The notes beneath the pieces were generated by a model. That model was not told where the DNA came from. It did no database searches and saw only the letters and a list, made by a program, of their open reading frames with translations. The position numbers and the translations under genes were made by a program. Source: Terriglobia bacterium (GTDB lineage: Bacteria; Acidobacteriota; Terriglobia; Acidiferrales; UBA7541). Taken from it: a stretch of 45,059 bases of DNA. Shown piece by piece: positions 34,576 through 43,372 of the stretch. Location of the stretch: the NCBI GenBank assembly GCA_020073375.1, contig JAIQFG010000032.1, forward strand, positions 1 to 45,059, given 5' to 3'. Numbering within the stretch: position 1 is the first letter of the stretch; each line of letters begins with the position of its first letter.

Positions 34576-34902
34576 ATGACCCAACCACAGAAGAAAACAC
34601 GCCGCCAGATGCTGGAAGAATTCTTGGCCGCAAAGCCCAACGACTCGTTCGCGCGATATGGACTGGCCATGGAATGCGCCAACTCGGGAGATGCGGCCGC
34701 CGCCGACGAACAATTTCGGGCATTGCTGGGGACGCATCCCGATTACGTGGCCGGATACTTCCAGTACGGGCAATTTTTGGCGCGGACGGGGCGCACGGCG
34801 GAAGCGCGCGCTGCGTTGAATACGGGAATCGCCGCCGCGCAGCGCACCGGCGACGCTCATGCATTGTCCGAGATGCAGACGGCGCTTGCGGAATTGGGCT
34901 GA
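34576..34902 (+). CDS. Small tetratricopeptide-repeat protein
   Basis: 108 residues, cytoplasmic. Helical TPR pairs are seen: RQMLEEFLAAKPNDSFARYG, LAMECANSGDAAAADEQFRA, LLGTHPDYVAGYFQYGQFLA and RTGRTAEARAALNTGIAAAQ, i.e. about three repeats. ATG 34576 (MTQPQKKT) is preferred over ATG 34564 because a TATACT -10 abuts the first. It probably binds a protein partner; which one is unknown. Divergent from the thioesterase gene. Confidence 0.85.
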   Translation: MTQPQKKTRRQMLEEFLAAKPNDSFARYGLAMECANSGDAAAADEQFRALLGTHPDYVAGYFQYGQFLARTGRTAEARAALNTGIAAAQRTGDAHALSEMQTALAELG

Positions 34903-35164
34903 GGATACGTTTCACGTTGACCAATAATTTTTTGTCCCTTGACGGCAGAGTCTCTTGTTGTTGTCAATCCGAGTCCCGGAAGGGACTGGGATGGACTCCG
35001 CGAGGATTCTCTCCAGAGAATGAAGTCAAAGAGAGATTCCTCGGCGAAAGGCATGCCTCAGAATGACAACTTATTAGGTTTCTTGGAAAACTATTAAGCC
35101 GGAGCGGCGGCGGCTGTGAGGTTGCGCGGTGCGCGAATGAATGCTCGTGTGGCGAATTTCGATT

Positions 35165-35170
35165 TATAAT
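35165..35170 (+). promoter_or_regulatory. -10 hexamer directly before the membrane-anchored gene
   Basis: A perfect TATAAT (35165-35170) lies 5 bases before ATG 35176, so transcription from it would start at or inside the start codon (leaderless). No ribosome binding site precedes the ATG. The 34903-35175 gap otherwise holds a repeat-like stretch ending CAGAATGACAAC (about 35050-35065), similar to one at 18420-18445. Confidence 0.35.
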
Positions 35171-35175
35171 TCGGC

Positions 35176-35799
35176 ATGGCGATTCGAGCGTTGCGACGAT
35201 TGGGATGCCTGGGCGGGCTGGTGTTCGGCGTTGTTGTGGTGCTTCTGGTGACCGCGGTTCTGGCGCCCTGGTCGTTTCATATTGGCGGGCGGTGGACCCT
35301 GGCATCGTGGCAAGGGGTTGGGACGCTGCGAACCGAAGCGGGCGACGCGTATCCGGTGTACATCTATTTTTATCCGAACTTCAGAAGCATGTCGCGTCTG
35401 CGGTTGAATGGGCAGAGGCCGACCAGCGGATTGCGCGGGAACGGCTGGTTGTGTTCGGCGCAGGGGGTAACGCAGAGGCTGGACCTCAGCGGCACGATTT
35501 ACGGCACCTATCTGAATACTGACGGCAACCAGATGGGGATGCGTCTTCTGGACGCCAGGCACTATTTCCGAATCAATGCGCAACAGCGGCGGTACTTCGA
35601 TCTTTACGGCAGGTGGCACGGGGCGGAACTGGCGATGGAGGATGACGGGGGGTGGGAGAGAGGATTTCATCCGGATCCGCACAATCCGAAGGAACGGGCG
35701 AAGGTGACGTTCAGCTGGGGAAGCTACGGGGATTTTAAGAAAATGTGCGATGCGGCTGCGATACCGGAGAGCGCGCGGATTGCGGCGCCGCGGGATTGA
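35176..35799 (+). CDS. Membrane-anchored protein of unknown function
   Basis: 207 residues. One N-terminal membrane helix (about 10-32: LGGLVFGVVVVLLVTAVLAP), then a periplasmic domain with beta-strand character: WTLASWQGVGTLRT, YPVYIYFYPNFRS, DLSGTIYGTYLNTDGNQMGM and AKVTFSWGSYGDFKKMCDAA. The helix is too long and lacks a clear cleavage site, so an anchor is more likely than a cleaved signal. I recognise no family. ATG 35176 may be leaderless (see the TATAAT just upstream). Confidence 0.75.
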   Translation: MAIRALRRLGCLGGLVFGVVVVLLVTAVLAPWSFHIGGRWTLASWQGVGTLRTEAGDAYPVYIYFYPNFRSMSRLRLNGQRPTSGLRGNGWLCSAQGVTQRLDLSGTIYGTYLNTDGNQMGMRLLDARHYFRINAQQRRYFDLYGRWHGAELAMEDDGGWERGFHPDPHNPKERAKVTFSWGSYGDFKKMCDAAAIPESARIAAPRD

Positions 35800-35888
35800 A
35801 ATCAGACCAAAAACGCCAGACTTCAAAAACCGAAGACTGGGGCACCCGCAAATTCCCATAGTGCGTCTTGGTAAAGGCGGCATGAACT

Positions 35889-36614
35889 TTATTTCTTTGC
35901 GCGGCGCAAATGAGCTCTGTCTTTTTCATTTTCCTCGCAGGAATAAGACATAATCTGAGTGTTTTGGCGCGTGATAGGCAATGTTATGGACCAGGGTTCC
36001 GTGTAAAACTTCGGATCATCGAACGTTACAGTCCACTTGATGTCATCGTTGCCAGTCTTCTGGAACTTTTCGACCAAATGTAACTGGTCGCTGTGCTCAT
36101 GGCCGGCCGTATCAAGCCAAGTCCGATCATTGAGCCCGATGGTATCCACAACCAATGTGTCACCTTCCCACTTGCCAATGGAATCCCCAAACCATGTTGG
36201 ATCCACGTCTTTGGGATGACTACGCCCATCCGTATTAACGATACGAAACGTGCGCTGGTTCTCAAAAAGGATGGCTAACACGGAAGGAGTTTGAACGATT
36301 TGAAAAGGCATGATGCCCGCCTGAATCCCTCTCGCAGGACCAATCGGCAAACACTGAGTCAAGGGATCATCTATTTCGTCCTCTTTCTTGAATCGCTCAG
36401 CTGCGTAGGGAGTAAACGGCGGTTGATGCCCCAAAGCTTTCGAGATGTCGGGTGTGAACGGCGCCGACCATACCCCGTTTAGGTCCGGAGGAGTCGCCGG
36501 CTGAGGACCGCTTGCAGGAGCGTGGCCAGTACAAGCAACCAGAAAAGGTAAAACGAGATACACAGGTATTTCGGAAATATAGAAAATAAATAAGGCGCGG
36601 AAACGATTCCTCAT
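35889..36614 (-). CDS. Putative lipoprotein, partner of the DUF6152 gene
   Basis: 241 residues. Signal peptide with a lipobox-like LPFLVAC near residue 28, then a Pro-rich start of the mature chain (PPDLNGVWSAPFTPDISKAL). Later WEGDTLVVDTIGLNDRTWLD and HSDQLHLVEKFQKTGNDDIK are blocks I know from a family of secreted proteins often encoded next to DUF6152 proteins in soil bacteria. No catalytic residues are evident. By eye its DNA is poorer in GC than the core genes. 140 bases separate it from the DUF6152 gene upstream. Confidence 0.75.
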   Translation of the reverse strand: MRNRFRALFIFYISEIPVYLVLPFLVACTGHAPASGPQPATPPDLNGVWSAPFTPDISKALGHQPPFTPYAAERFKKEDEIDDPLTQCLPIGPARGIQAGIMPFQIVQTPSVLAILFENQRTFRIVNTDGRSHPKDVDPTWFGDSIGKWEGDTLVVDTIGLNDRTWLDTAGHEHSDQLHLVEKFQKTGNDDIKWTVTFDDPKFYTEPWSITLPITRQNTQIMSYSCEENEKDRAHLRRAKK

Positions 36615-36754
36615 TCTTGCCCTTCGTTCCAGTTTCGGACGACAACTTCGTGCTCGGGCGTCGAAAACAAGTGGAGCGAATTACCGGTGTAAACCGGGGT
36701 CCCAGCCCGCGTTTCCTCAGAGCAATCGTGGCAAAGCTTCAAATTGCACTCCCT

Positions 36755-37189
36755 TCACTTCTTGCTGTTATTGGTTCCCGACCCGTAGCCGCCCGAGGAT
36801 CCCAACTTTGGGCCAGCCGAGACTTCCCGGCCATCGGGGAAAGTAACCGAAGTGCAAGAAGCGAGATTTGTACCGTCTTTTGCGCGGAAACCCTTAACCG
36901 TGACTGTATCTCCTGGTTTCACTGTGTCTTTTCGCCAGCCTTGCCGGTAAAGTACGTTCGGAGGGCCTCCCTCGAACGACCAGTTCGTCACTTTCCCGTC
37001 CTTGCTTTTCACGTCCACATAAAAGTAGATGTGTGGATTCATAAACTCCATCTTGGTGACTACACCGGCGAGGGTGATAGGTTTATTCTGATCGAACTCC
37101 ACCGCGAATCCGTGGTGTGCCATAACGGGTGTCACGGGTGACAATAAGACGAAGAGAAGTCCACAAGCAATGAAGGAAATAATTCTCAT
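36755..37189 (-). CDS. DUF6152 family secreted protein
   Basis: 144 residues with a signal peptide (MRIISFIACGLLFVLLSPVT, cleavage after PVMA). The mature chain starts HHGFAVEFDQNKPITLAGVV and continues TKMEFMNPHIYFYVDVKSKD, NVLYRQGWRKDTVKPGDTVT and VKGFRAKDGTN, the DUF6152 pattern: a small beta domain with an N-terminal HHG that would be exposed after cleavage and could bind metal. ATG 37189 has GGAG 8 bases before; the GTG at 37195 is too close to it. Same strand as the following lipoprotein. Function unknown. Confidence 0.85.
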   Translation of the reverse strand: MRIISFIACGLLFVLLSPVTPVMAHHGFAVEFDQNKPITLAGVVTKMEFMNPHIYFYVDVKSKDGKVTNWSFEGGPPNVLYRQGWRKDTVKPGDTVTVKGFRAKDGTNLASCTSVTFPDGREVSAGPKLGSSGGYGSGTNNSKK

Positions 37190-37444
37190 AATCACATCTC
37201 CACCGATCGGCGGCGACTTGGCCTGATTCTGTAGGCGGAAATCTTAACTTGGCGACTGACCCATAACGTACACCCAGCCCCATCACGACGCAAGGCTCCG
37301 ACCCGATTCTTGAGTAATGAGCTATTCCGATGGCCGCGGAAAAATCTCAATGCCAAACACTGACGGCCTTCCCACTCAGTCCATAATTACTTTCCGTTCT
37401 CTGGTCTCGCTCAGCACCGAAATCCGATTCGCTCCGCAACTCAC

Positions 37445-37618
37445 CTATCCCAAATGCCAAATCTTTCCATGAGAAGCGTGGTTAGTGTCAAGCCAGTCTC
37501 GCAGTTGTCTTTGGTTGTCGAGTGGTCTTCCAAGAAACTCACACGCCTCTGCCGCTATCCTTCCATCCGCACTCTTTGCTGAGCGAGTGCTCGCTCGGCG
37601 CAAGTTGGGGTTCTCGTT
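37445..37618 (-). pseudogene. Possible coding remnant in the 37190-37967 gap
   Basis: On the minus strand a 57-codon stretch between TGA (37621-37619) and TAG (37447-37445) has protein-like composition, with IAAEACEFLGRPLDNQRQLR then DWLDTNHASHGKIWHLG. It has no ATG start and reads like the C-terminal end of a helical protein. I do not recognise the family. The rest of the roughly 770-base gap holds no gene, repeat or promoter I can support, so it may be a decayed region. It could also be chance. Confidence 0.3.
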
Positions 37619-37967
37619 TCAGCAGGCGCTGCCAGCTGATAATCGACCGAGGGTTTTCAGCTTGCGCAGAAAATTTGGGGCGTGACTTGGCCGCAGTCAT
37701 CCGGACTCACCGGTTGCTGGAATCGGCGAGTAGGGAGAAATGAGCGGATAGCAAGTGGCGTTTCGCCAAATCGTAAACAGGGGCAGGAATGGCGCTGTAC
37801 CGGGACGGCGGAACAGTTGCTCCGAATCTGCCCCAGAGACCAGTAGTAGCCAGCGATCGGGTTCTGTACCCTTCCACAATCAAACAAGCAGCAATTTGAA
37901 ACGCCCGACGCCACTGATGCGGGCGTTGTGTGCAGGCCATAGGGTGAGATGTAACACGGGAGGGGTC

Positions 37968-40900
37968 GTGAAGCGTTTCGCACTGGTGATGCTGGCGGCG
38001 GTGGTATTGCTGGGCGGATGCGCCCAGGCAATTCTGCCCGGCGGCCCTGGATCAGGGGGCGGGCCGGGGCTGACGGCGTTGACCGTGTCACCATCGGGCA
38101 CGGCGATCCCCGGAGTGGGGCGGCAACAGTTTACGGCGAAGACCGGAGACGGGTCGAAACCTGCGGTGAACTGGTCAGTGAACGGGGTTGCGGGCGGGAG
38201 CGCGGCGCTCGGGACGATTGACGCCAACGGAATGTATACGGCGCCGGAATTTCCTCCGGCGCCCAATTCCATCACGATCAGCGCGGTGGAAACTTCGGAC
38301 ACGCGAAAACTAGGCAATGCCGGCGCGACGCTCGACAATCCCGTACCGCAACTGACAACCGTGGCGCCGATGAGCATTACGCCGGGGTCGTTCATGATCA
38401 CGGTGGATGGCGCGCATTTCGCGCAGGGCGCGGTGGTGTACATGGGAACGACGGCGCTGATGACGGCGTATGTTTCGTCGACCGAGCTGACGGCGGGAGG
38501 AACGACGACGGCCGCGCAGGCGGGGACGCAGACGATTACGGTGCATAACCCGGACCCAGGGGCGAGCGTTTCGGCGGGCGTGAACATCGTGGTGAAGGGC
38601 GGAGTGGCCGTGGTGGTGGCACCGGCGACGGCAATGGTGCGCACGGGAAATCAGCAGGCGTTCACGGCGACGGTGACCGGGGCGCTGGACCCGACCGTTA
38701 CGTGGACGGTGAATGGAGTGGCCGGAGGAAATTCGACGGTCGGGATTGTTTCGGCGACCGGGGCATACACGGCGCCGCTGGTTTTGCCGACGCCGAACAC
38801 GGTGACGGTGACGGCGACGAGCGTGGAGGATCCGACGCGGTCCGGAAGCGCGGTGGTAACGCTGCAGAATGCGATACCGGTGATTACCAGCGTGGCGCCG
38901 ACGACGTACACCGCGAACATGGTGTTTTTGATGACGGTAAATGGAACCGGGTTCACGCCAGGGTCCATCGTGAAACTCGGGGCGATTTCGCTGAGCACGA
39001 CGTTTGTCGCTCCGACGCAACTGGTGGCGGTGGGGCAACCCACGCTGGCGCAAGTGGGGACGGTACCGGTGACGGTGGTGAATCCCGATCCGGGCGGATC
39101 GACTTCGGCGCCGTTCAACGTACAGGTGGTCGGGCCGAACTCGAATATCACGGTGGTGATTTCACCGAAGACGGCCACGCTTGGTGCGGGAAACGTGCAG
39201 CAATTCCAGGCGACGGTGACAGGATCGATCGATTTGAGCGTGACGTGGTCGGTAAACGGAGTGAGCTTCGGAAACTCGACGGTGGGCCGGATGGACGGCT
39301 CGGGAAATTACACCGCGCCGGACAATATCGTGGGGCTGGGAAGCGTGACGGTGACGGCGACGAGCAACGCGAATCCGGCGAAATCGGATAGCGCGGTGGT
39401 GACGCTGATCAATCCGGTGCCGACGCTGACGTCGGTCACGCCCTCGACGCTGGGGCTCGGATCGTTCCAAGTGACACTGAACGGGACGGGGTTTGTGAGC
39501 ACGTCGACGGCGACGTTTGGCGGGCAGCCGATGCAGGTGACGTACGTGACGCCGACGATGCTGACGGCGATCGGGACGGCGACGAGCGCGCAGGTGGGCA
39601 CGGTCACAGTGAAGGTGACCAACCCCGCGCCGGGCGGAGGAACCTCGAACGGAGTGGACGTGACGGTGACGACATCGGGGACACCGGTGACTCCGGCGGC
39701 GGCGGTGCGATTCCTAGAAGAGTCTTCGTTCGGGCCGGACATGGAAAACCTGAACCAGGTGCAGGAGACCGGGTTTGACCGGTACCTGCAGAACCAGTTC
39801 GGTTCGGCGATTACGCCGTATCCGGACCCGCGGCCGAACGACAGCATCAACGACGTGCAGCGGACGTTCTTCCTGAATTCGATTGCGGGCGGGGACCAGT
39901 TGCGGCTGCGCACGGCGCTGGCGCTGAACGAATTCTGGGTGGTGAGCGGGCAAACCGTGAACGATCCGCTGGGGTACACGAATTACCTGCGGACGCTGAG
40001 CAAGGATGCGCTGGGAAATTACTTGAGCGTGATGACAGACGTGACGCTGACACCGGCGATGGGAAATTTCCTGAACATGGTGAACAACGACGCGCCTCCT
40101 GCGGGCGAGCACGCGAACGAAAATTACGCGCGGGAAATCATGCAGTTGTTCTGCCTGGGATTGAACCAGTTGAATCCGGACGGAACGCCGGTGCTGGACA
40201 GCAGCGGGAATCCGGTGCCGACGTACACGCAGAACGACGTGATGGACTTGGGGCGCGCATTTACAGGATGGACGTATCCTCCGACGCCCGGGAAGCCGGC
40301 GCAGAGCCACAATCCGCAATTCTACGGCGGGCCAATGGTGGCGGTGGAATCGCTGCACGATACCGGACCGAAAACGATTCTGGGGCAATCGATCCCGGCG
40401 GGTCAGAGCGCGGCGCAGGATCTGGCGTCGGCCCTGGGAATCATTTTCAATCATCCGAACGTGGGGCCGTTCGTGGCGAAGCAAATGATCGAGCACCTGG
40501 TGACGAGCAACCCGAGCCCGCAGTACGTGCAGCGGGTGGCGACGGCGTTCGACACCGGGAGGTTCAACGCGTACGGGTCTGGAAATCGCGGAGACATGCA
40601 GGCAACGATCGCGGCGATCGTGCTGGACGCGGAAGCGCGGCAGGGCGACAACCCGGCGACGGTGTCGGTGACGGACGGCAAGCTGCGCGAGCCGGTGGTG
40701 ATGATCGCAAGCCTGGCGCGGGCGTTCCACGCAAAGACCGACGCGAGCGGCCTGGCGAACTGGAGCGCGAACATGTCGCAGGACGTTTTCAATCCGGCGA
40801 CAGTGTTCAACTTCTTCCCGCCGGTGAATCCGATCGCGGGGACGACATTGAACGGGCCGGAGTTTTTCATCTTCGATACGAACACGAGCCTCGCGCGGAT

Positions 40901-41159
40901 GAATTTTATTAATCAAGTGGTGTACGGGTCGATCGGAGGGAACACGAGGCTGGATTTCAGTGCAGTGATCAATGCCGGGACTCCGGACCAGATGGTGGCG
41001 TGGCTGGACACGCTGTTCCTGCACGGGAGCACGCCGACGCAGATGAAGTCGACGATTCTGACGGCGGTGGGCGCGCTCGATCCCGCGGACAAGGCGGGGC
41101 AGGCGCAAGCGGCAATCTATCTGTACATTTCGTCGTCCATGTACCAGGCGCAACACTAA
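37968..41159 (+). CDS. DUF1800 lipoprotein with three Ig/IPT modules
   Basis: 1063 residues. GTG 37968 has GGGAGGGG just upstream and starts a lipoprotein signal (KRFALVMLAAVVLLGGCAQ). Then come three similar modules of about 175 residues, each an Ig-like part (VTWTVNGVAGGNSTVG, YTAP) plus an IPT/TIG part (PVITSVAPTTYT, VTVVNPDPGGSTSAP). From about residue 580 to the end is DUF1800: VRFLEESSFGPDMENLNQV, NENYAREIMQLFCLGLNQLN, DVMDLGRAFTGWTY and PFVAKQMIEHLVTS. Such proteins pair with DUF1501 proteins, as here 10 bases downstream. Function is not established; surface attachment or polymer handling has been proposed. Confidence 0.9.
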   Translation: MKRFALVMLAAVVLLGGCAQAILPGGPGSGGGPGLTALTVSPSGTAIPGVGRQQFTAKTGDGSKPAVNWSVNGVAGGSAALGTIDANGMYTAPEFPPAPNSITISAVETSDTRKLGNAGATLDNPVPQLTTVAPMSITPGSFMITVDGAHFAQGAVVYMGTTALMTAYVSSTELTAGGTTTAAQAGTQTITVHNPDPGASVSAGVNIVVKGGVAVVVAPATAMVRTGNQQAFTATVTGALDPTVTWTVNGVAGGNSTVGIVSATGAYTAPLVLPTPNTVTVTATSVEDPTRSGSAVVTLQNAIPVITSVAPTTYTANMVFLMTVNGTGFTPGSIVKLGAISLSTTFVAPTQLVAVGQPTLAQVGTVPVTVVNPDPGGSTSAPFNVQVVGPNSNITVVISPKTATLGAGNVQQFQATVTGSIDLSVTWSVNGVSFGNSTVGRMDGSGNYTAPDNIVGLGSVTVTATSNANPAKSDSAVVTLINPVPTLTSVTPSTLGLGSFQVTLNGTGFVSTSTATFGGQPMQVTYVTPTMLTAIGTATSAQVGTVTVKVTNPAPGGGTSNGVDVTVTTSGTPVTPAAAVRFLEESSFGPDMENLNQVQETGFDRYLQNQFGSAITPYPDPRPNDSINDVQRTFFLNSIAGGDQLRLRTALALNEFWVVSGQTVNDPLGYTNYLRTLSKDALGNYLSVMTDVTLTPAMGNFLNMVNNDAPPAGEHANENYAREIMQLFCLGLNQLNPDGTPVLDSSGNPVPTYTQNDVMDLGRAFTGWTYPPTPGKPAQSHNPQFYGGPMVAVESLHDTGPKTILGQSIPAGQSAAQDLASALGIIFNHPNVGPFVAKQMIEHLVTSNPSPQYVQRVATAFDTGRFNAYGSGNRGDMQATIAAIVLDAEARQGDNPATVSVTDGKLREPVVMIASLARAFHAKTDASGLANWSANMSQDVFNPATVFNFFPPVNPIAGTTLNGPEFFIFDTNTSLARMNFINQVVYGSIGGNTRLDFSAVINAGTPDQMVAWLDTLFLHGSTPTQMKSTILTAVGALDPADKAGQAQAAIYLYISSSMYQAQH

Positions 41160-41169
41160 GGAGCAATGG

Positions 41170-42522
41170 ATGAAAGGTCACACACGGAGAGACTTGTTGC
41201 GATTGGCGTGCTGCTCGGCGGCAGGCGCGAGCCTGGTGAGCGGACTGAGCAAATTCGGACTGGTGAGCGCGCTGGCGCAGGGCGCGACGGATTACAAGGC
41301 GCTGGTGTGCATCTTCATGTTCGGCGGAAACGACAGCAACAACATGCTGGTGCCGACCGACTCGCGGTACACGCAGTATCTGCAGACGCGCAGCGTGCTG
41401 GCGCTGCCGCAGGCGGAGCTGCTGCCGCTGCAAATCAACGGGCAATCGACTTACGGGATGCACCCGAACATCGCGGAGCTGCAGGGATTTTTCAACAATC
41501 AAAAATCGCTGGCGGTTCTGGCGAACGTGGGGACGCTGGTGCAGCCAACGACGCAAGCGGCGTACCGCGCGTTCAGGAATCTGCCGGAAAATCTTTTTTC
41601 GCATTCCGACCAGCAGAACCAGTGGCAGAGCGCGCAACTATCCGGGATACCGGTGTCGGGCTGGGCGGGCAAGGTCGCGGACAACGTGCAGACGTTCAAT
41701 GCGTCGGCGATGTTTCCGCCTATTCTGTCGATTTCCGGAAATCCGGTGTTCTGCACGGGGATCAGCACGAGGCCATTCTCGATGGACCCGGGACGGCCGC
41801 CCGGGCTGGAGGGATTCGATTCGTCGGCGGCATCGCAGGCGCGGTATACGGCGACGCAGCAACTGCTGACGTTCGACAGCGGGTTGTCGATGGTGCAGGC
41901 GGCGAATTCGGTGACGGGGCACGCGGTGCAGTTCGCGACGGTTCTGTCGGATGCGCTGAAGAACATCAGCCCACTGCAGACGGTATTTCCGGGCGATTAC
42001 CTGGGACAACAGTTGAAGCAAGTGGCGCAGGTGATTGCCGCGCAAAGCGCGCTGGGAGTAAAACGGCAGATTTTCTTCTGCTCGATCGGCGGATTCGACA
42101 CGCATGCGGACCAATTGCCGCAGCAGGTGCAACTGCTCTCGTCGGTGAGCAAGGGGATGTCATCGTTTTATCAGGCCACGCAGGAACTGGGAGTGGCCAA
42201 TAACGTGACTTCGTTCACGCTTTCTGAGTTCAGCCGGACCATGGAGCCGGGGTCGAACGGCGGGTCGGACCACGCCTGGGGTAGCCACCAATTTATTCTG
42301 GGAGGCGCGGTGAAGGGCAACGCGATTTATGGAACGTTCCCGACACTGGCGCTGGGCGGGCCGGACGACGCCGACCAGAACGGCCGGTGGATTCCAACGA
42401 CGGCGCTGGATCAGTACGCGGCGACGCTGGCGACGTGGTTTGGAGTGAGCACGGCGAATCTGGGGTCCATTTTCCCGAACCTGGCGAATTTTCCGGCGAG
42501 CAATTTGGGGTTCATGGGCTAG
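41170..42522 (+). CDS. DUF1501 Tat-exported protein, partner of the DUF1800 gene
   Basis: 450 residues. Twin-arginine signal TRRDLLRLACCSAAGASLVS ending near ALAQG. The mature chain belongs to the alkaline-phosphatase-like superfamily as DUF1501: CIFMFGGNDSNNMLVPTD, GMHPNIAELQGFFNNQKSLA, WQSAQLSGIPVSGWAGKVAD, SIGGFDTHADQLPQQ, SEFSRTMEPGSNGGSDHAWG and SHQFILGGAVKGNAIYG. The DxH and SDHAWG residues are in place for metal binding. Coupled to the DUF1800 gene (10-base gap). Enzymatic activity of the family has not been shown to my knowledge. Confidence 0.92.
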   Translation: MKGHTRRDLLRLACCSAAGASLVSGLSKFGLVSALAQGATDYKALVCIFMFGGNDSNNMLVPTDSRYTQYLQTRSVLALPQAELLPLQINGQSTYGMHPNIAELQGFFNNQKSLAVLANVGTLVQPTTQAAYRAFRNLPENLFSHSDQQNQWQSAQLSGIPVSGWAGKVADNVQTFNASAMFPPILSISGNPVFCTGISTRPFSMDPGRPPGLEGFDSSAASQARYTATQQLLTFDSGLSMVQAANSVTGHAVQFATVLSDALKNISPLQTVFPGDYLGQQLKQVAQVIAAQSALGVKRQIFFCSIGGFDTHADQLPQQVQLLSSVSKGMSSFYQATQELGVANNVTSFTLSEFSRTMEPGSNGGSDHAWGSHQFILGGAVKGNAIYGTFPTLALGGPDDADQNGRWIPTTALDQYAATLATWFGVSTANLGSIFPNLANFPASNLGFMG

Positions 42523-42566
42523 AAGCCATCGCACAAATGGTCAGCACTTAAGCTCGATGGCCCGCC

Positions 42567-42650
42567 AGGGGCTAAAGCCCTTATTCCTCGGGAGTCTGGA
42601 TGTCGCGGCTGAAGCCGCGACCCACAAGGATTCGCGACCCACAAAGATTA
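42567..42650. repeat. Palindromic repeats, family E
   Basis: AGGGGCTAAAGCCCTT (42567-42582) and TCGCGGCT-GA-AGCCGCGA (42603-42620) followed by CCCACAA, and a partial TTCGCGACCCACAAAG (about 42631). Same family as 44788-44949. Confidence 0.8.
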
Positions 42651-42732
42651 TCTATTGGACGGTTTCAAGGCGCGGAAGAATTTAGCGGGGAGAAACTGGA
42701 GCGGCTGCACAACACGACGAGGCTCGATACCT

Positions 42733-43329
42733 ATGAGAACGACGACCAAAATTTGGATGCTGCTGGCCGTGCTGGGAATGGCGTCGCAGGCGCGGGCGCA
42801 GGGGCCCGTGATTGCGGGTGTCGCGCCGGTGATTGAGGATGGCGTTGGGTACACGTACATGAGGTCGACGGTGCCCTCGCAGGGCAACGTTTCGATCATG
42901 GGGGTTTTGGTGTCGGGAAGCGCGGACTTGAATTCTCACTTTGGAGCGAAACTGGAAGTGGGATATTCGCGATCGCGCGATGCGTTTCAGACGGGGCGCA
43001 TCGCGGACTTGCTGACGTACATGGGCGGGCCGGTTTTTTATGCGGTGAGGCGGCCGAATTTTTCGATCCATGTGCAGGCGCTGGTGGGCGGGGCGAGAGA
43101 GACCGGAGTGAATTTCGAGAGCGACGGAACGCTGGTGCGCGGATACGTGAATCATCTGGCGTGGGCGGGAGGCGTGGGATTTCAATACCGGATCTCGCCG
43201 GCATTGTCGCTGCGGCCGGAAGTAGAGTATTTGCGGACGTCTTATTTCGATTCCAGCGTGGCGATCAAGGGGCAGGTTAATTTGAGGACTTCGATGAGCT
43301 TGATGTATACGTTTGGAAGGCGGGAATAG
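42733..43329 (+). CDS. Outer-membrane beta-barrel-like protein
   Basis: 198 residues with a signal peptide (MRTTTKIWMLLAVLGMASQA, cleavage after ARA). The mature chain alternates hydrophobic and polar residues, with Gly/Tyr-rich strands (VGYTYMRSTVPSQGNVSIMG, GAKLEVGYSRSRDAF, WAGGVGFQYRISPALSLRPE) and ends MSLMYTFGRRE, resembling small OmpA/Opa-type barrels. ATG 42733 is chosen because the signal begins there; the longer frame to 42655 has no coding sign. Confidence 0.8.
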   Translation: MRTTTKIWMLLAVLGMASQARAQGPVIAGVAPVIEDGVGYTYMRSTVPSQGNVSIMGVLVSGSADLNSHFGAKLEVGYSRSRDAFQTGRIADLLTYMGGPVFYAVRRPNFSIHVQALVGGARETGVNFESDGTLVRGYVNHLAWAGGVGFQYRISPALSLRPEVEYLRTSYFDSSVAIKGQVNLRTSMSLMYTFGRRE

Positions 43330-43372
43330 GGGCGCGAGGCGGCCAAAAGGTAGTTCCGGAGAAGCACAGCTA

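Noticed and set aside
33720-34682. Upstream extension of the response regulator frame
   Set aside because: It covers an intergenic terminator and the antisense of the thioesterase; family homology starts at 33719.
39714-41156. 480-codon minus-strand frame opposite the DUF1800 domain
   Set aside because: Arg/His-rich shadow of a conserved domain.
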